Shown: positions 26,863 to 36,725, numbered from the stretch's first letter. The stretch: 64,000 nt of DNA from Bacterioplanoides sp965219715 (GCF_965219715.1 NZ_OZ244785.1:62001-126000); one strand, 5' to 3'. Made by a program: numbers and translations. The notes: generated by a model from the sequence alone, not told the origin.

Positions 26863-29076
26863 ATGGGTTTTATCACCATGCAGAATGAGTCATCGGTACC
26901 AAAAATGCGCTGGTTAGCGGCTTGCCCCAAAGGTATTGAACCTTTACTGGCGGCGGAAATCAGGGACTTAGGTGGCGAAGTTGAACGAGAAACCCACCTT
27001 GGCGTGTTGTGGCAGGGCGACTTACAAACCGCTTACCGCTTCTGTTTGTGGACACGTCTGGCGAGCAGATTGTTGTTTCCGTTACATGAAAGTCAGGTAG
27101 ACAATGTCGACCAACTTTATGAGGTGGCGCGTGCCGTAGACTGGCAAACCGTATTTCCGGTGGGCGCGTCGTTTCGCATCGACTTTCACGGCAAAACCGA
27201 CTTCGTACGTAACACCCAGTTTGGTGCTCAGCGTGTAAAAGATGGCATCGTGGATTGTTTCCGTGATGAGCTGGGCGCACGGCCTTCGGTAGATAAAGAT
27301 GGCGATGTACGTATCGAAGCTCAGCTACGTAAAGGCAAGCTGGCGCTGTACTTCAATGTCAGTGGCGACAGCCTGCACCGTCGTGGTTATCGTCTACAGC
27401 CGGGCAAAGCGCCATTAAAAGAAAACCTGGCAGCGGCGATTCTGATTCGCTCCGGCTGGCCGGAAACTCTGAAAGAAGGTGGTCATCTGGTCGACCCAAT
27501 GTGTGGTTCCGGCACATTACTCATCGAAGCAGGCATGATGGCGGCGGATATTGCGCCGGGTCTGAACCGTCAGAAATGGGGTTTCGAACGCTGGCAGCGC
27601 CATAATCGTAAAATGTGGATTGAGCAGGTCGAAGAAGCTCGCCAGCGTCGAACCGATGGTCTGGCGGCAATGAGTAATCGTTTATACGGGTTCGATATCG
27701 ACCCGGAGCAATTAAACGCTGCGAATAAAAACCTCGAGCGTTCCGGTTTAAAAGACAAGGTTCATCTGGAGCGTCGTTCGATTGAAAATCTGCGTATTCA
27801 GAAAGAAACCGCTGAGCAGGGCGGTATGGTGGTGTGTAACCCGCCGTACGGTGAGCGCTTAAGTGAGCTGCCACAGTTAGCGCCGCTGTATCAGGATTTT
27901 AACGACGCCACCTTGCGTCTATTACCGCACTGGAAATTAGCGGTATTCACCGGTAATACCGATTTATCAAAAAGCATTCGTCGTCCATTGGATAAACAAT
28001 ACCGTTTTATGAACGGTAAAATTCAGACACGGTTATTGGTATTAGGCGCGGCTGATGAGAAGTCATCCGCACCTGCTCCAAGCCGGATTCGTGGTCCGGT
28101 GGAAGCCTTTGCTAACCGGCTGAAAAAGAATTTAAAGCCGTTAAATAAATGGGCGAAACGCGAAAGTATTCAGGCTTATCGCATTTATGATGCCGATATT
28201 CCGGAATACGCCGTAGCAGTGGATTTATACCGCGACTTTAATTCGGAAGCGGAATGGCTGCATGTGCAGGAATACGTGCCACCTAAATCCATTGATGAAG
28301 AAAAAGCCGAACGTCGTTTATTGGATGTGTTAGCAGCGTTGCCGGAAGTGACTGGAGTTGCGGCTGAGCAGATTATTTTAAAGCGCCGTGAGCGCCAGTC
28401 AGGCAAGCGTCAGTACGAGAAACAGCAGGACGTTGAGTCGCGCCGTTTCGAGGTGATTGAAGGTCAGGCTAAGGTTCTGGTGAATCTGAAAGATTACCTG
28501 GATACAGGCTTATTCCTCGATCACCGTCCAACTCGACTGGATATTGCTAAGCGTTGTGTAGCATTGCCGAAAGGTTCTCGCATGCTGAACCTGTTCTGTT
28601 ATACCGCTGTCGGGTCATTACATGCAGCCATCGCCGGAGCAAAAACCACCAGTGTTGATATGTCCCGAACCTATCTGAATTGGGGTAAAGACAACTTCAC
28701 GGCCAACGATTTAAAAATCAGTGATCATGAATTTATTCAGGCCGATTGTATGCAGTGGCTGAAAGATGCCGCGCAGGATTCTGAAGCAAAATATGACCTG
28801 ATCTTTATGGATCCGCCTACCTTCTCCAATTCGAAACGAATGGAAGGGGTACTGGATGTTCAGCGCGATCATGTGCAGTTAATTCAGGATGCCATGGCGC
28901 TGTTAAAGCCAGACGGTTTGTTAATCTTCTCAAATAATTACCGTAAGTTTGAGATTGATAACGAAGCGTTAGCGGATTTTGATATTCAGAACGTCAGTCA
29001 CAAATCAGTTCCGCAGGACTTTGCTCGCCGTAAAAATATTCATATGTGTTTTCACATTCGTCGCAAAGCTTCCTGA
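26863..29076 (+). CDS. rlmL: Bifunctional 23S rRNA methyltransferase RlmKL
   Basis: The protein (737 residues) fuses two methyltransferases that modify 23S rRNA at m2G2445 and m7G2069. The N-terminal half has a THUMP domain and a RlmL domain with the SAM loop DPMCGSG and the catalytic NPPYGERL. The C-terminal half has its own SAM loop (NLFCYTAVGSLHAA) and MDPPTFSNSK. The second half is the RlmK part. An alternative start is ATG 26878, five residues in; neither has a strong ribosome site. Confidence 0.95.
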   Translation: MGFITMQNESSVPKMRWLAACPKGIEPLLAAEIRDLGGEVERETHLGVLWQGDLQTAYRFCLWTRLASRLLFPLHESQVDNVDQLYEVARAVDWQTVFPVGASFRIDFHGKTDFVRNTQFGAQRVKDGIVDCFRDELGARPSVDKDGDVRIEAQLRKGKLALYFNVSGDSLHRRGYRLQPGKAPLKENLAAAILIRSGWPETLKEGGHLVDPMCGSGTLLIEAGMMAADIAPGLNRQKWGFERWQRHNRKMWIEQVEEARQRRTDGLAAMSNRLYGFDIDPEQLNAANKNLERSGLKDKVHLERRSIENLRIQKETAEQGGMVVCNPPYGERLSELPQLAPLYQDFNDATLRLLPHWKLAVFTGNTDLSKSIRRPLDKQYRFMNGKIQTRLLVLGAADEKSSAPAPSRIRGPVEAFANRLKKNLKPLNKWAKRESIQAYRIYDADIPEYAVAVDLYRDFNSEAEWLHVQEYVPPKSIDEEKAERRLLDVLAALPEVTGVAAEQIILKRRERQSGKRQYEKQQDVESRRFEVIEGQAKVLVNLKDYLDTGLFLDHRPTRLDIAKRCVALPKGSRMLNLFCYTAVGSLHAAIAGAKTTSVDMSRTYLNWGKDNFTANDLKISDHEFIQADCMQWLKDAAQDSEAKYDLIFMDPPTFSNSKRMEGVLDVQRDHVQLIQDAMALLKPDGLLIFSNNYRKFEIDNEALADFDIQNVSHKSVPQDFARRKNIHMCFHIRRKAS

Positions 29077-29082
29077 GGTATG

Positions 29083-29107
29083 TCAGCGGCCGGGCCCCGG
29101 CCGCTGA
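29083..29107 (+). terminator. GC-rich hairpin after rlmKL
   Basis: TCAGCGGCCGGG pairs with its complement around one central base, followed by a weak T tract. Its position 6 bases after the rlmKL stop fits a terminator, though the T-run is poor. Confidence 0.5.
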
Positions 29108-29170
29108 TTCAGTCTTTTATTTCTCTAATCTTTTTTCTTTTTTCTTTTTACTTTGCTTTCCGGTTAATAC

Positions 29171-29200
29171 AAAAAAGGCCCATACATCTCTGTATGAGCC
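29171..29200 (-). terminator. Intrinsic terminator of the SLC23-like permease gene
   Basis: On the minus strand GGCTCATAC pairs with GTATGGGCC (one G-T pair) and is followed by TTTTTT. It is 27 bases beyond the permease stop. Confidence 0.85.
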
Positions 29201-29226
29201 AAGTCGGGGAGGGTTGTTAGCCTGGC

Positions 29227-30624
29227 TTATGCTTTGGCTTCTTCCTCTTTCGAGTTGTCTGCAAAAATCACTTCGTCTTCCGGATCGTGCTTGCCAAGCA
29301 GTTTCGGGCGCTCAATCAGGAAGTACAGCAGTAAACCAATCACAATCGCATAGACCGTTGATTTTGGATCCGGCATTGCCAGTGTTACAGCAACGATGCC
29401 AGCAACACCACGCTCGGTTGGATTATCCAGCTGTTCCATACCTACCATGATACAAATATAAGCGGTCAGGATCAGAGTCAGAGACAGTGCGATTGGCAAT
29501 ACCGGTTTAAACATGGTTACCAGAGGCAGACACAACAGTGCCATTAAGCCTGCTAACCAGAAGGTACCGGCACCGGAATAAATCGAATCCATCGCTTTTT
29601 TACCCATGGCATAACGTTCCGCAACGGTGGCGTGCACCGCAGTGAATAATGGGCCAGATAAACCCGGCCATGGCGCCAGGAATGCGTGCAGAGCGTTACG
29701 GATCGAAGTTACAACGTGAACGCGATCAACGTTGATTTCGATTTTTTCATCATCACGCTCACGGTCAACACGTTCTAACAGAGTACGGCCAACCAGAATG
29801 TCGCCAAAGGCAATTACATACGCAATTAACGCCGTTGGAATAGCCAGTAAAAACATTTCTGGCTCAGGGAAACCGGTGGCAAAGATTAAGTAATCAGCCA
29901 TTAAACCGAAGTCAGGATTAGTAATACCCCACTCGATATCAGGCAGAGGGTATTCACCTACAACCCAGCCAATAATCATGGCGATGATCATGCCCGGTAC
30001 CATACCGAAGTTCGCGATTTTACGGGCAAATGCATTTTGCTCCATAACGTTTTTAAACGACAGCGAGAACAGGATATAGGCAGCAACCACAGAACCGGCG
30101 ATCAGAGAAATTGGAGTGGAATCGACCCGGCCACCGGTTTTTAATTCACCCATTAATGCCGCAATACCGGCACCAATAATAATGCCTGACTTCAGTGAGT
30201 TCGGAATCACATTCACCAGCTTGGAACCCCAGCCGGTTAAACCCAGAATCAGGAAAATCAGCGTGACTTCAATTTGCAATGCAAACATGGCTTTAATGGC
30301 TTCTGGCCCTGGCTCATAGCCGCCGAGGAACAGTAATACCACCGGAATCGCTGGTGTAATCCAGCCCGGCACCATAGGCACACCCAATAATGCCGGCAGG
30401 ATATAGCCCAGGCCTGCAATAAAGGTGAAGGCCAGAGCCGCTTCGTACGGCATACCGAGGTATTTCTGCAGCAGTGGGATCATTGCCAGACCCACCACAA
30501 ACATAATGAACCCCTGGATCATTTCAGGGAATTCCCAGCGGTAATGAATGAATGGCAGACGGATTTTAAATGGACCCGCCGGCCAATATGGATGCTCGGC
30601 ACCATGTTGACGTTCAATTGCCAT
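29227..30624 (-). CDS. SLC23/NCS2-like multi-pass permease
   Basis: This 465-residue inner-membrane protein has about 12-14 hydrophobic segments. The pattern of paired Gly/Pro-rich half-helices (GVPMVPGWITPAIPVVLLFLGG, LVNVIPNSLKSGIIIGAGIAAL) resembles the SLC23/SLC26 fold used by nucleobase and sulfate permeases. The substrate is not clear; it is distant from UraA. A strong AAGGAG site precedes the ATG. No metabolic partner is adjacent. The upstream region holds two small inverted repeats that could be operators. Confidence 0.75.
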   Translation of the reverse strand: MAIERQHGAEHPYWPAGPFKIRLPFIHYRWEFPEMIQGFIMFVVGLAMIPLLQKYLGMPYEAALAFTFIAGLGYILPALLGVPMVPGWITPAIPVVLLFLGGYEPGPEAIKAMFALQIEVTLIFLILGLTGWGSKLVNVIPNSLKSGIIIGAGIAALMGELKTGGRVDSTPISLIAGSVVAAYILFSLSFKNVMEQNAFARKIANFGMVPGMIIAMIIGWVVGEYPLPDIEWGITNPDFGLMADYLIFATGFPEPEMFLLAIPTALIAYVIAFGDILVGRTLLERVDRERDDEKIEINVDRVHVVTSIRNALHAFLAPWPGLSGPLFTAVHATVAERYAMGKKAMDSIYSGAGTFWLAGLMALLCLPLVTMFKPVLPIALSLTLILTAYICIMVGMEQLDNPTERGVAGIVAVTLAMPDPKSTVYAIVIGLLLYFLIERPKLLGKHDPEDEVIFADNSKEEEAKA

Positions 30625-30783
30625 TTTCGGCTCCTTAATATTTTTTCTAACGGAATTTCTTACGGTTTATCGAGGAGTGGCAATGTAATGATTGGCAACT
30701 GATAGATCGATAGAAAGCGCTGCCACCTTAGTCGAAATTTACAACCAAAGTATTAATGGTTTTTGCTTAATTTATACGTAGTT

Positions 30784-30816
30784 GTGCGAATAATACGCAC
30801 ATTCATATAAGTGAAT
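30784..30816. promoter_or_regulatory. Two adjacent inverted repeats upstream of the permease gene
   Basis: GTGCG-aataata-CGCAC (30784-30800) is directly followed by ATTCA-tataag-TGAAT (30801-30816), about 160 bases upstream of the permease start. Either could bind a dimeric regulator. The rest of the 270-bp gap is AT-rich with no ORF that I can support. Confidence 0.3.
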
Positions 30817-30894
30817 ATATGGGTATTATCCCTTGGTCTCAGGTGTCTGATCTGAGTTGTAATCAGTGATTTTGAAATGTTTATTCAGGAGTTT

Positions 30895-31482
30895 TTAACT
30901 TGTCGGAAATAACTGAATGGCTGGCTGTTCTCCTGAGAAGTCCGGCAGCAACCAGATTTTTTCAAACGGATGTGGCTGCAGATGTAATTGCGCCATACAG
31001 GTATCAAAATCTTTCTTCTGCAAGATAGGGCTGGCATTGCGGATAACCAGCCACACCCGTTTTGAATCGTAATGTTTTTCTGCTTTGCGGTTAAGAATAT
31101 GAGTGAGGGCTGTTTGCAGGCGCTGTTGGCTGTTCATTTCCACCAGTTCCGATAAGTAGCGTAATGATTCGAGATCTTTGTTGCTTGTTCGTGGATGACT
31201 TTCCGGATCGACCTGATCAATCAGCTCTTTGGTCAGAAGTTTGGCCTCACTGGCACTGGCGTAGAGGTGTGCGATTTCCAGATCGAGCGGCTGATTGTTC
31301 AGGTGGCAGGAAATATCGGGTTTCGCTGGCTCGTTGTGCCAGATATCGCGCATTGGAGTATCAAACCGTTGTTCATACTGGCGCATAAACAGGCGTGCAG
31401 CATCCCGCTCCAGTTGACGTTTAATGGTCTCGGAGCGATTCAGAGGCTTGCCATCATGGTAATGGTGGATATCAGACGTCAT
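30895..31482 (-). CDS. Unknown protein with a nuclease-like PD...E motif
   Basis: This 195-residue protein is soluble and charged, without a signal peptide. Residues 55-72 read PD-ISCHLNNQPLD-LEIAH, which has the spacing of a PD-(D/E)XK active site (D56 and E69) but with AH in place of the expected xK, so catalysis is uncertain. I recognise no named family. It is divergent from the TSUP gene and not in an evident operon, and no methyltransferase is adjacent, so a restriction role is not supported. Confidence 0.65.
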   Translation of the reverse strand: MTSDIHHYHDGKPLNRSETIKRQLERDAARLFMRQYEQRFDTPMRDIWHNEPAKPDISCHLNNQPLDLEIAHLYASASEAKLLTKELIDQVDPESHPRTSNKDLESLRYLSELVEMNSQQRLQTALTHILNRKAEKHYDSKRVWLVIRNASPILQKKDFDTCMAQLHLQPHPFEKIWLLPDFSGEQPAIQLFPTS

Positions 31483-31591
31483 AAAGTGAAAATTCCCCGG
31501 CGTTTAACCAGCTTGCCATAAATCACAGAATTAACACTGATTCTGATCAGGAATCACGTATCATGCCGGGGTCAATCAGAGGGGGCATATT

Positions 31592-32344
31592 TTGGAACTG
31601 AGCTGGGAAATTCTTGCACTACTGGCGGCGGTTGCTGTTGCTGCCGGTTTTATCGATGCCGTTGCCGGCGGCGGTGGCTTGCTGACGATTCCTGCTTTGT
31701 TATTCGCCGGAGTGCCTCCGGTACAGGCGATTGCTACCAATAAACTACAGGCCTGTTTCGGCAGTTTTACGGCTACCCGTTTTTTTGTGCGGGAGGGTTT
31801 GGTGTCACCGAAAAAACAAAAGTGGGCCATATTTGCAGCGGGTGTTGGCGCCATTATTGGTGCTATTGCGATTCAGCTGTTTGACAGTGAGTTGCTGGTA
31901 CGCGCGATGCCATTTGGTTTGATGGCGATTGCCGTGTACTTATTATTCGCCCGGAATTTTGGTCAGGGAACGGGGAAGGCGAAACTTAAAGAAGGTCCGT
32001 TTAACGCAACCGTTGCGGGTGGAGTGGGTGTTTATGATGGCTTTTTTGGTCCGGGCACCGGCACTTTCTTCAGTCTTGGTTATAGCAAGTTGCGCGGCAT
32101 GAACCTGGTTGATGCAACGGCTCATGCTAAGTTGTTGAACTTCACCACCAACATTGTATCGCTGGTGGTGTTTATCGCTTCGGGGCAGATTCTGTTTCAG
32201 ATTGGTCTGGCGATGGCAGTGGGTCAGGCGATTGGTGCACGCTTAGGCGCGGCGGCAGCGGTCAAGCAGGGCGTCGATTTTATTCGTTATATGACGGTGG
32301 CCGTGTGTATCGCCATGAGTGTGAGTTTATTACAGGGACTGTAG
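31592..32344 (+). CDS. TSUP (TauE/SafE/YfcA) family sulfite/sulfonate exporter-like protein
   Basis: This 250-residue membrane protein has about eight hydrophobic segments in two homologous halves. The motif GFIDAVAGGGGLLTIPALL near the N-terminus and GVGVYDGFFGPGTGTF in the second half are the hallmark repeats of the family, closest to YfcA. Members move small sulfur or organic anions; the substrate here is unknown. The start is TTG, supported by GAGGGGG just upstream; no ATG fits the family N-terminus. Confidence 0.9.
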   Translation: MELSWEILALLAAVAVAAGFIDAVAGGGGLLTIPALLFAGVPPVQAIATNKLQACFGSFTATRFFVREGLVSPKKQKWAIFAAGVGAIIGAIAIQLFDSELLVRAMPFGLMAIAVYLLFARNFGQGTGKAKLKEGPFNATVAGGVGVYDGFFGPGTGTFFSLGYSKLRGMNLVDATAHAKLLNFTTNIVSLVVFIASGQILFQIGLAMAVGQAIGARLGAAAAVKQGVDFIRYMTVAVCIAMSVSLLQGL

Positions 32345-32422
32345 GTGAGACTGGTATGCAAGTGATGTAATTGTTATTATTTGCCGCTAACTATTGGGTC
32401 AATAATTATTCAAGGACGATTT

Positions 32423-35400
32423 ATGCTGCGTGCTTCTGGTTTGTTCGCGTCAGTGCTGCTGACGGCGACAATGTATTCACAATCGGCAGCCGCCGATTTA
32501 TGTGGCAATAACACTGCCTCTGGCTCGGGTTATAAGTTGGCTTGGTCGACTGCGACTCTTGGCACAGGCCTTGGAGCTTCTGGCTTCAGTGTTTTTGATG
32601 CTGATCAGGATGGAAAAAGTGAATTGCTGTTCGGAAGTGGTAATGGCTTCGGCCAGAATGCCAGTTTCGTAGTGGTAAAATTTGACACCGAAACTTCTGC
32701 TTACACGCCTGTTTGCCAATCTGCTCCTGGCAATATCAAAATTAAAAAAATCATCAGCTTTTCCTCAAACTCTATCTCTCAGGGTAGCGCTGTTCTATAT
32801 GGTGATGGCCGAATCGAGATCATTGATCATCAGTTGGGTTCTTTGGTTCAGAAGATAACAACCGGTATCAGTGATGTTAATGATATGTTACTGGCTGATG
32901 TGGATAACGATGGCATTGATGAACTTGCGGTCTTAACCAACGACGATATCAGCTTATATCGAGCTGATTCTTATGTGACAGATGGCAGTATTAATTATGG
33001 TTCAAAACGATTTGCGTCAGGTTCCTTTACAGCGTCTGATAAAACCCAGCTGGCGCTGAATAATGGCGCCGTTATCGAATATGAAGGCGGTAGTGCAACG
33101 TTAAAGTGGGATTATCGCTCAACCGGATTTTCTAATAACCTGGTTGCTGCGGGTGATCTTGATGGCGATGGTCTGGATGAAATTGTAGCAGCAGATAGCT
33201 GGTACAAGTTGCGTGCTTTTAATGCTGATAGCAAAGGACTGTTGTGGGAGCACACAGCAGACCTGGATATTGATGCGCTGACAGTCGCTGATCATGATGG
33301 TGACGATGTGCCCAACGTTATCTATGGCGATGGCCAGTGGGGCAAGGTTCATATTCTTAAAAATTCCGATGGCTCTTTCTTAAGCAGTGTTAGTAATCCG
33401 GATCATGGCGTTACCGGCATCGCAGTTGCGCAACTTGATGTTGATAGTGGCCTTGAGCTGGTGTGGGGGGCTGGTTACAGCTCAACCGGAGCCGATTATC
33501 TTTATATCCATGATATTGAGTCAGATACTCGCGAATGGAAAAGTGGTGAATCTGAGGGGCCTTATTACGGCGTTGCTATGGCTGATGTGAATAATGATGG
33601 GATTACTGATCAGTTGTATGCTTCCCGCAAGAGCGCTTCCGGTTCTAACGATGGCATCGTGTTTGCGATTAATGGGAAGGATGGAGGAAAATTGTGGCAA
33701 ACCACTGGGAATACCTTTAGCAGAAATGCCTGGACTGGCTTGCATGATCTTGCGGCTGCTGATACCGACGGCGATGGTGTGGTAGAAGTTTTTGTTGCGA
33801 CCGACCGTTTATATGACGGACGTATTTATGTTTTAAATGGCATGGACGGTAGCATTAAGCAGACCATTGAATTTCAGGATGGCGCGCCAATTTATTCGCT
33901 CGAAATTGCTGATATTGATAATGACCAGGAGCTGGAGATTATTGCTGGGGGCGGGAAGGAACACACCGGTTCGCCGGGGAATTATGTTTATATTGTTGAC
34001 GGTAATGATTTTAGCTGGGCAAGCCCTTTTCAGTCATTAAACAACGGCTGGCAGGATATCTGGACAGTTGAAAGTATCGACTTTGATGGTGATGGTAGCC
34101 GCGAAATTGTTGCCCTGAATGATAAGTTTTATGTACTCGACCCGGATAATAATGGCCTGGTGAAATCAGATCTGACGTTATCTGCGGTTGCACAAACTGT
34201 TGATGTACATACTGGTGATGAGGTGGTTTATGGTACTGCCGCAGGTACCTTGTATCGTCTGAACGCCGACGCCAGTTACAACAAAATTGCTGAGATTTGT
34301 GATGGCAATGTTGTTGCGCTGGAGGCTATTACCCCGATTGTGATGGCCTTTAGTTGTGGCGGCCGTTTAGCGACCTATGACGTGGTTGGTGATAATGTTG
34401 AATGGCATAGCAGTACAGCGATTGATCCGAGTTTGGGTGTAAACGATCGCTTGGTGTACGCATCAGTTAACGGTAAGCGGTCATTGTTACTGGGTGGATT
34501 GCGCCCGCACTTATTTGTTGAAGGTAACGCGGGTTCTTCTGCGGAAATCACTGCACAGGATGCAAGCTTTAATGGTCATTTCCGCAGCGATGTCAGCGGA
34601 ACACTCACTGCCGATTATTCTGGTACAGCTTCACTCAGTTATGCGATATATCAGCAGCCAACAAGTGGCAGTGTAGAAATAACCAATAAAGCCACCGGTG
34701 AATTCACCTTCACACCTAACAGAAACTACGTTGGTGCAACGGCATTTAAATTTGTTGTAAGTGATGGATCTGTTGCATCTAACATCGCGACAGTCACTAT
34801 TACACTGGAGAATTCTCAGCCTGCTGGTAAAACTGAAACATTCAACAACCACTGGAAACGTTTAATGTTGGCCCAGTTAAGCGGCAGTGACGCTGATAAT
34901 GACCCTGTCTCTTTCGAAATAACCCGCCAGCCTGCAAATGGCACACTGACTTTACTTGATGAACTGACGGGCGAATTCTCTTATATAAGTCAGTCTGCTT
35001 TAGCCACACAGATGAGTTTTGATTACCGCGTATTTGATGGTGCTGAATATTCTCCAACTCATACGGTTACGGTTATTCTGACCAATGACAAACCGCAGGC
35101 CGTCGTTAATGAATTTGAAACCTATTATTCGGTCAATATTGCATCACGTTTAACTGCTGAAGACACCAATGGCGATAGCCTGACTTTCGAGCTGGTCGAG
35201 CAACCTGCGCTTGGCACTGCCACACTGACGCCAGATGGTTTATTCAGTTATCAGGTCAGCGGTACCGAGGCTTATTCTACAGTGGTCAGCTACCGTGTGT
35301 TCGACGGTCGTGAGTGGTCAGATGCTGGAAGTATTAATATCCGTGTGATTGGTCAGACATCGGGAGGCAACAACGGCAGTGTTAATCCAGTAGTGATAGA

Positions 35401-36034
35401 CGCTATTTCCGCCGATCGTTACTCTGCTGTAGGCAATGGCCAGGTTAACTTTTCATTAGCAGTTTCTGGCGGCTCAGGTAACTATCAATACCGCTGGGAA
35501 TTTGGTGATGGCTCTGTGTCGAATGACAAGAGTCCATCTCATACATACAGCACTGCGGGTATGTATGACATTAAAGTTGTGATAACCGATAGCGACAACG
35601 GCGCCAACGTTGCACAAGGGTACTTAAAATTTCACCTACTGCCCGCAATCGAATCACCACAAGTGCAATTGCAGGTTTCGGTGATTGATGCCGTGCAAAG
35701 AGCGATCAACCTGACTGTTGAGATTGCCAATGCCGAAGGTAACTATCAGGTAATCGCCAATATGGGAGATGGCAGTCGTTTTGAAGTTCAGGCTAATAAC
35801 GGCCAGGCTGTAATTCCGCATAAATACCAACAGGATGGTGCTTATAACATCACTGTTGAGGTCCATTCTGCCAATGGTTCATCACTGTCGGCACTGACTC
35901 TGGCAAACAGCGTTGTCAGCTTCGACAAGGGCAAGGTTGAAGGCGCGGATAACTCTGGTGGTAGTTGGTCTGCATTGTGGGCAGCGATGCTGTTTTTGAT
36001 GATGTTCGCCGCACGCCAGCGTCGTTATGGCTAA
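32423..36034 (+). CDS. Large exported surface protein with FG-GAP repeats, cadherin/PKD-like domains and GlyGly-CTERM-like tail
   Basis: The protein (1203 residues) has a signal peptide ending near SAAA (about residue 24). Up to about residue 700 are some nine FG-GAP/VCBS-type repeats with calcium-binding-like cores such as DADQDGKSELLFG, DLDGDGLDEIVAA and DFDGDGSREIVAL, expected to fold as a beta-propeller. Next come three Big/cadherin-like repeats (one ends GEFTFTPNRNYVGATAFKF), then a PKD domain (YRWEFGDGSVSND...HTYSTAGMYDI) and a PKD-like repeat. The C-terminus is SGGSW, a hydrophobic helix and RQRR, as in GlyGly-CTERM proteins sorted by rhombosortase. AAGGA precedes ATG 32423. Likely cell-surface adhesion or binding. 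Confidence 0.82.
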   Translation: MLRASGLFASVLLTATMYSQSAAADLCGNNTASGSGYKLAWSTATLGTGLGASGFSVFDADQDGKSELLFGSGNGFGQNASFVVVKFDTETSAYTPVCQSAPGNIKIKKIISFSSNSISQGSAVLYGDGRIEIIDHQLGSLVQKITTGISDVNDMLLADVDNDGIDELAVLTNDDISLYRADSYVTDGSINYGSKRFASGSFTASDKTQLALNNGAVIEYEGGSATLKWDYRSTGFSNNLVAAGDLDGDGLDEIVAADSWYKLRAFNADSKGLLWEHTADLDIDALTVADHDGDDVPNVIYGDGQWGKVHILKNSDGSFLSSVSNPDHGVTGIAVAQLDVDSGLELVWGAGYSSTGADYLYIHDIESDTREWKSGESEGPYYGVAMADVNNDGITDQLYASRKSASGSNDGIVFAINGKDGGKLWQTTGNTFSRNAWTGLHDLAAADTDGDGVVEVFVATDRLYDGRIYVLNGMDGSIKQTIEFQDGAPIYSLEIADIDNDQELEIIAGGGKEHTGSPGNYVYIVDGNDFSWASPFQSLNNGWQDIWTVESIDFDGDGSREIVALNDKFYVLDPDNNGLVKSDLTLSAVAQTVDVHTGDEVVYGTAAGTLYRLNADASYNKIAEICDGNVVALEAITPIVMAFSCGGRLATYDVVGDNVEWHSSTAIDPSLGVNDRLVYASVNGKRSLLLGGLRPHLFVEGNAGSSAEITAQDASFNGHFRSDVSGTLTADYSGTASLSYAIYQQPTSGSVEITNKATGEFTFTPNRNYVGATAFKFVVSDGSVASNIATVTITLENSQPAGKTETFNNHWKRLMLAQLSGSDADNDPVSFEITRQPANGTLTLLDELTGEFSYISQSALATQMSFDYRVFDGAEYSPTHTVTVILTNDKPQAVVNEFETYYSVNIASRLTAEDTNGDSLTFELVEQPALGTATLTPDGLFSYQVSGTEAYSTVVSYRVFDGREWSDAGSINIRVIGQTSGGNNGSVNPVVIDAISADRYSAVGNGQVNFSLAVSGGSGNYQYRWEFGDGSVSNDKSPSHTYSTAGMYDIKVVITDSDNGANVAQGYLKFHLLPAIESPQVQLQVSVIDAVQRAINLTVEIANAEGNYQVIANMGDGSRFEVQANNGQAVIPHKYQQDGAYNITVEVHSANGSSLSALTLANSVVSFDKGKVEGADNSGGSWSALWAAMLFLMMFAARQRRYG

Positions 36035-36054
36035 TTACAACCTAAAGTAATTTC

Positions 36055-36088
36055 AACCCCGCCCAGTAAGCGCTGCGCGGGGTTTTTT
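36055..36088 (+). terminator. Intrinsic terminator after the surface protein gene
   Basis: CCCCGC pairs with GCGGGG around a loop, followed by TTTTTT. It is about 20 bases after the stop. Confidence 0.9.
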
Positions 36089-36147
36089 ATTGTCAGTCTG
36101 ACACAAATGACAGTCACCCCGGGCAGATCTGTCATTGTCTGAAGAAT

Positions 36148-36161
36148 GTTTATATATAAAC
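36148..36161. promoter_or_regulatory. 14-bp perfect palindrome upstream of the MarR gene
   Basis: GTTTATATATAAAC is a gapless palindrome about 30 bases before the regulator's start. MarR proteins usually bind such AT-rich palindromes in their own promoters, and the TATATA core would overlap a -10 element. Confidence 0.55.
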
Positions 36162-36191
36162 TAAATGGTACACATATTAACTATTGGATGA

Positions 36192-36611
36192 TTGCTGTTG
36201 GATAAGCGCTTGTTTTTTATGCTGAATATGGCCCAGCGCAAGTTGTTTAATCACATCGATAAGATCTGTGAAGAGCAGCTGGACGCGCCTGTTACTCAGT
36301 TGGCGGCCTTGATGTACGTCTGTAAAAACAGCGGCTGCCAGCAAAGTGATCTCGCCCAGGCGCTGGCATTAAATAAATCCGGTGTAACGACTCTGGTGCG
36401 GCGTATGGAAAAAAACACGCTGTTAGAGCGACGGACCAGTGATCATGACGGCCGTGCCATGCAGCTGTTTCCAACCCCGGATGGGTTAAAAAAAGTCATG
36501 CAGCTTGGGCCTTATATCGATCAGTTAAACCAGGGTTTTCGCGATGCCTTCAGCGATGAAGAAATCGCCACAGTGCTTAAATTTCTAAATTACATTTTGA
36601 AGCGCTTTTAA
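36192..36611 (+). CDS. MarR family transcriptional regulator
   Basis: This 139-residue protein is a winged-helix regulator: the recognition region SDLAQALALNKSGVTTLVRRMEKNTLLERRTSDHDGRAMQLFPTPDG shows the classic MarR helix-turn-helix and wing with the conserved DxR. It probably represses its neighbours in response to a small ligand. The start is uncertain: TTG at 36192 (or 36198) gives full family length, while ATG 36219 would shorten the first helix. It precedes two hydrolase genes and an enoyl-CoA hydratase gene in the same direction, which may be its targets. Confidence 0.88.
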   Translation: MLLDKRLFFMLNMAQRKLFNHIDKICEEQLDAPVTQLAALMYVCKNSGCQQSDLAQALALNKSGVTTLVRRMEKNTLLERRTSDHDGRAMQLFPTPDGLKKVMQLGPYIDQLNQGFRDAFSDEEIATVLKFLNYILKRF

Positions 36612-36725
36612 ACGCTTTAACGCCGCGTCAACTTCTGGCGCATTAAATCAGCAGTAGTACCCGTACATCCTGGGGAAGACTGCTACTCGTGTAGTAAACG
36701 CAGAAGTAAGAGAAGAGGTATCGCT

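Noticed and set aside
30700..30730. Sigma-54 type promoter near the permease gene
   Set aside because: TGGCA and TTGGCA occur, but the GG-to-GC spacing is wrong.
30895..31482. Restriction-modification role for the orphan nuclease-like gene
   Set aside because: No methyltransferase or specificity gene is nearby and the lysine of the motif is missing.
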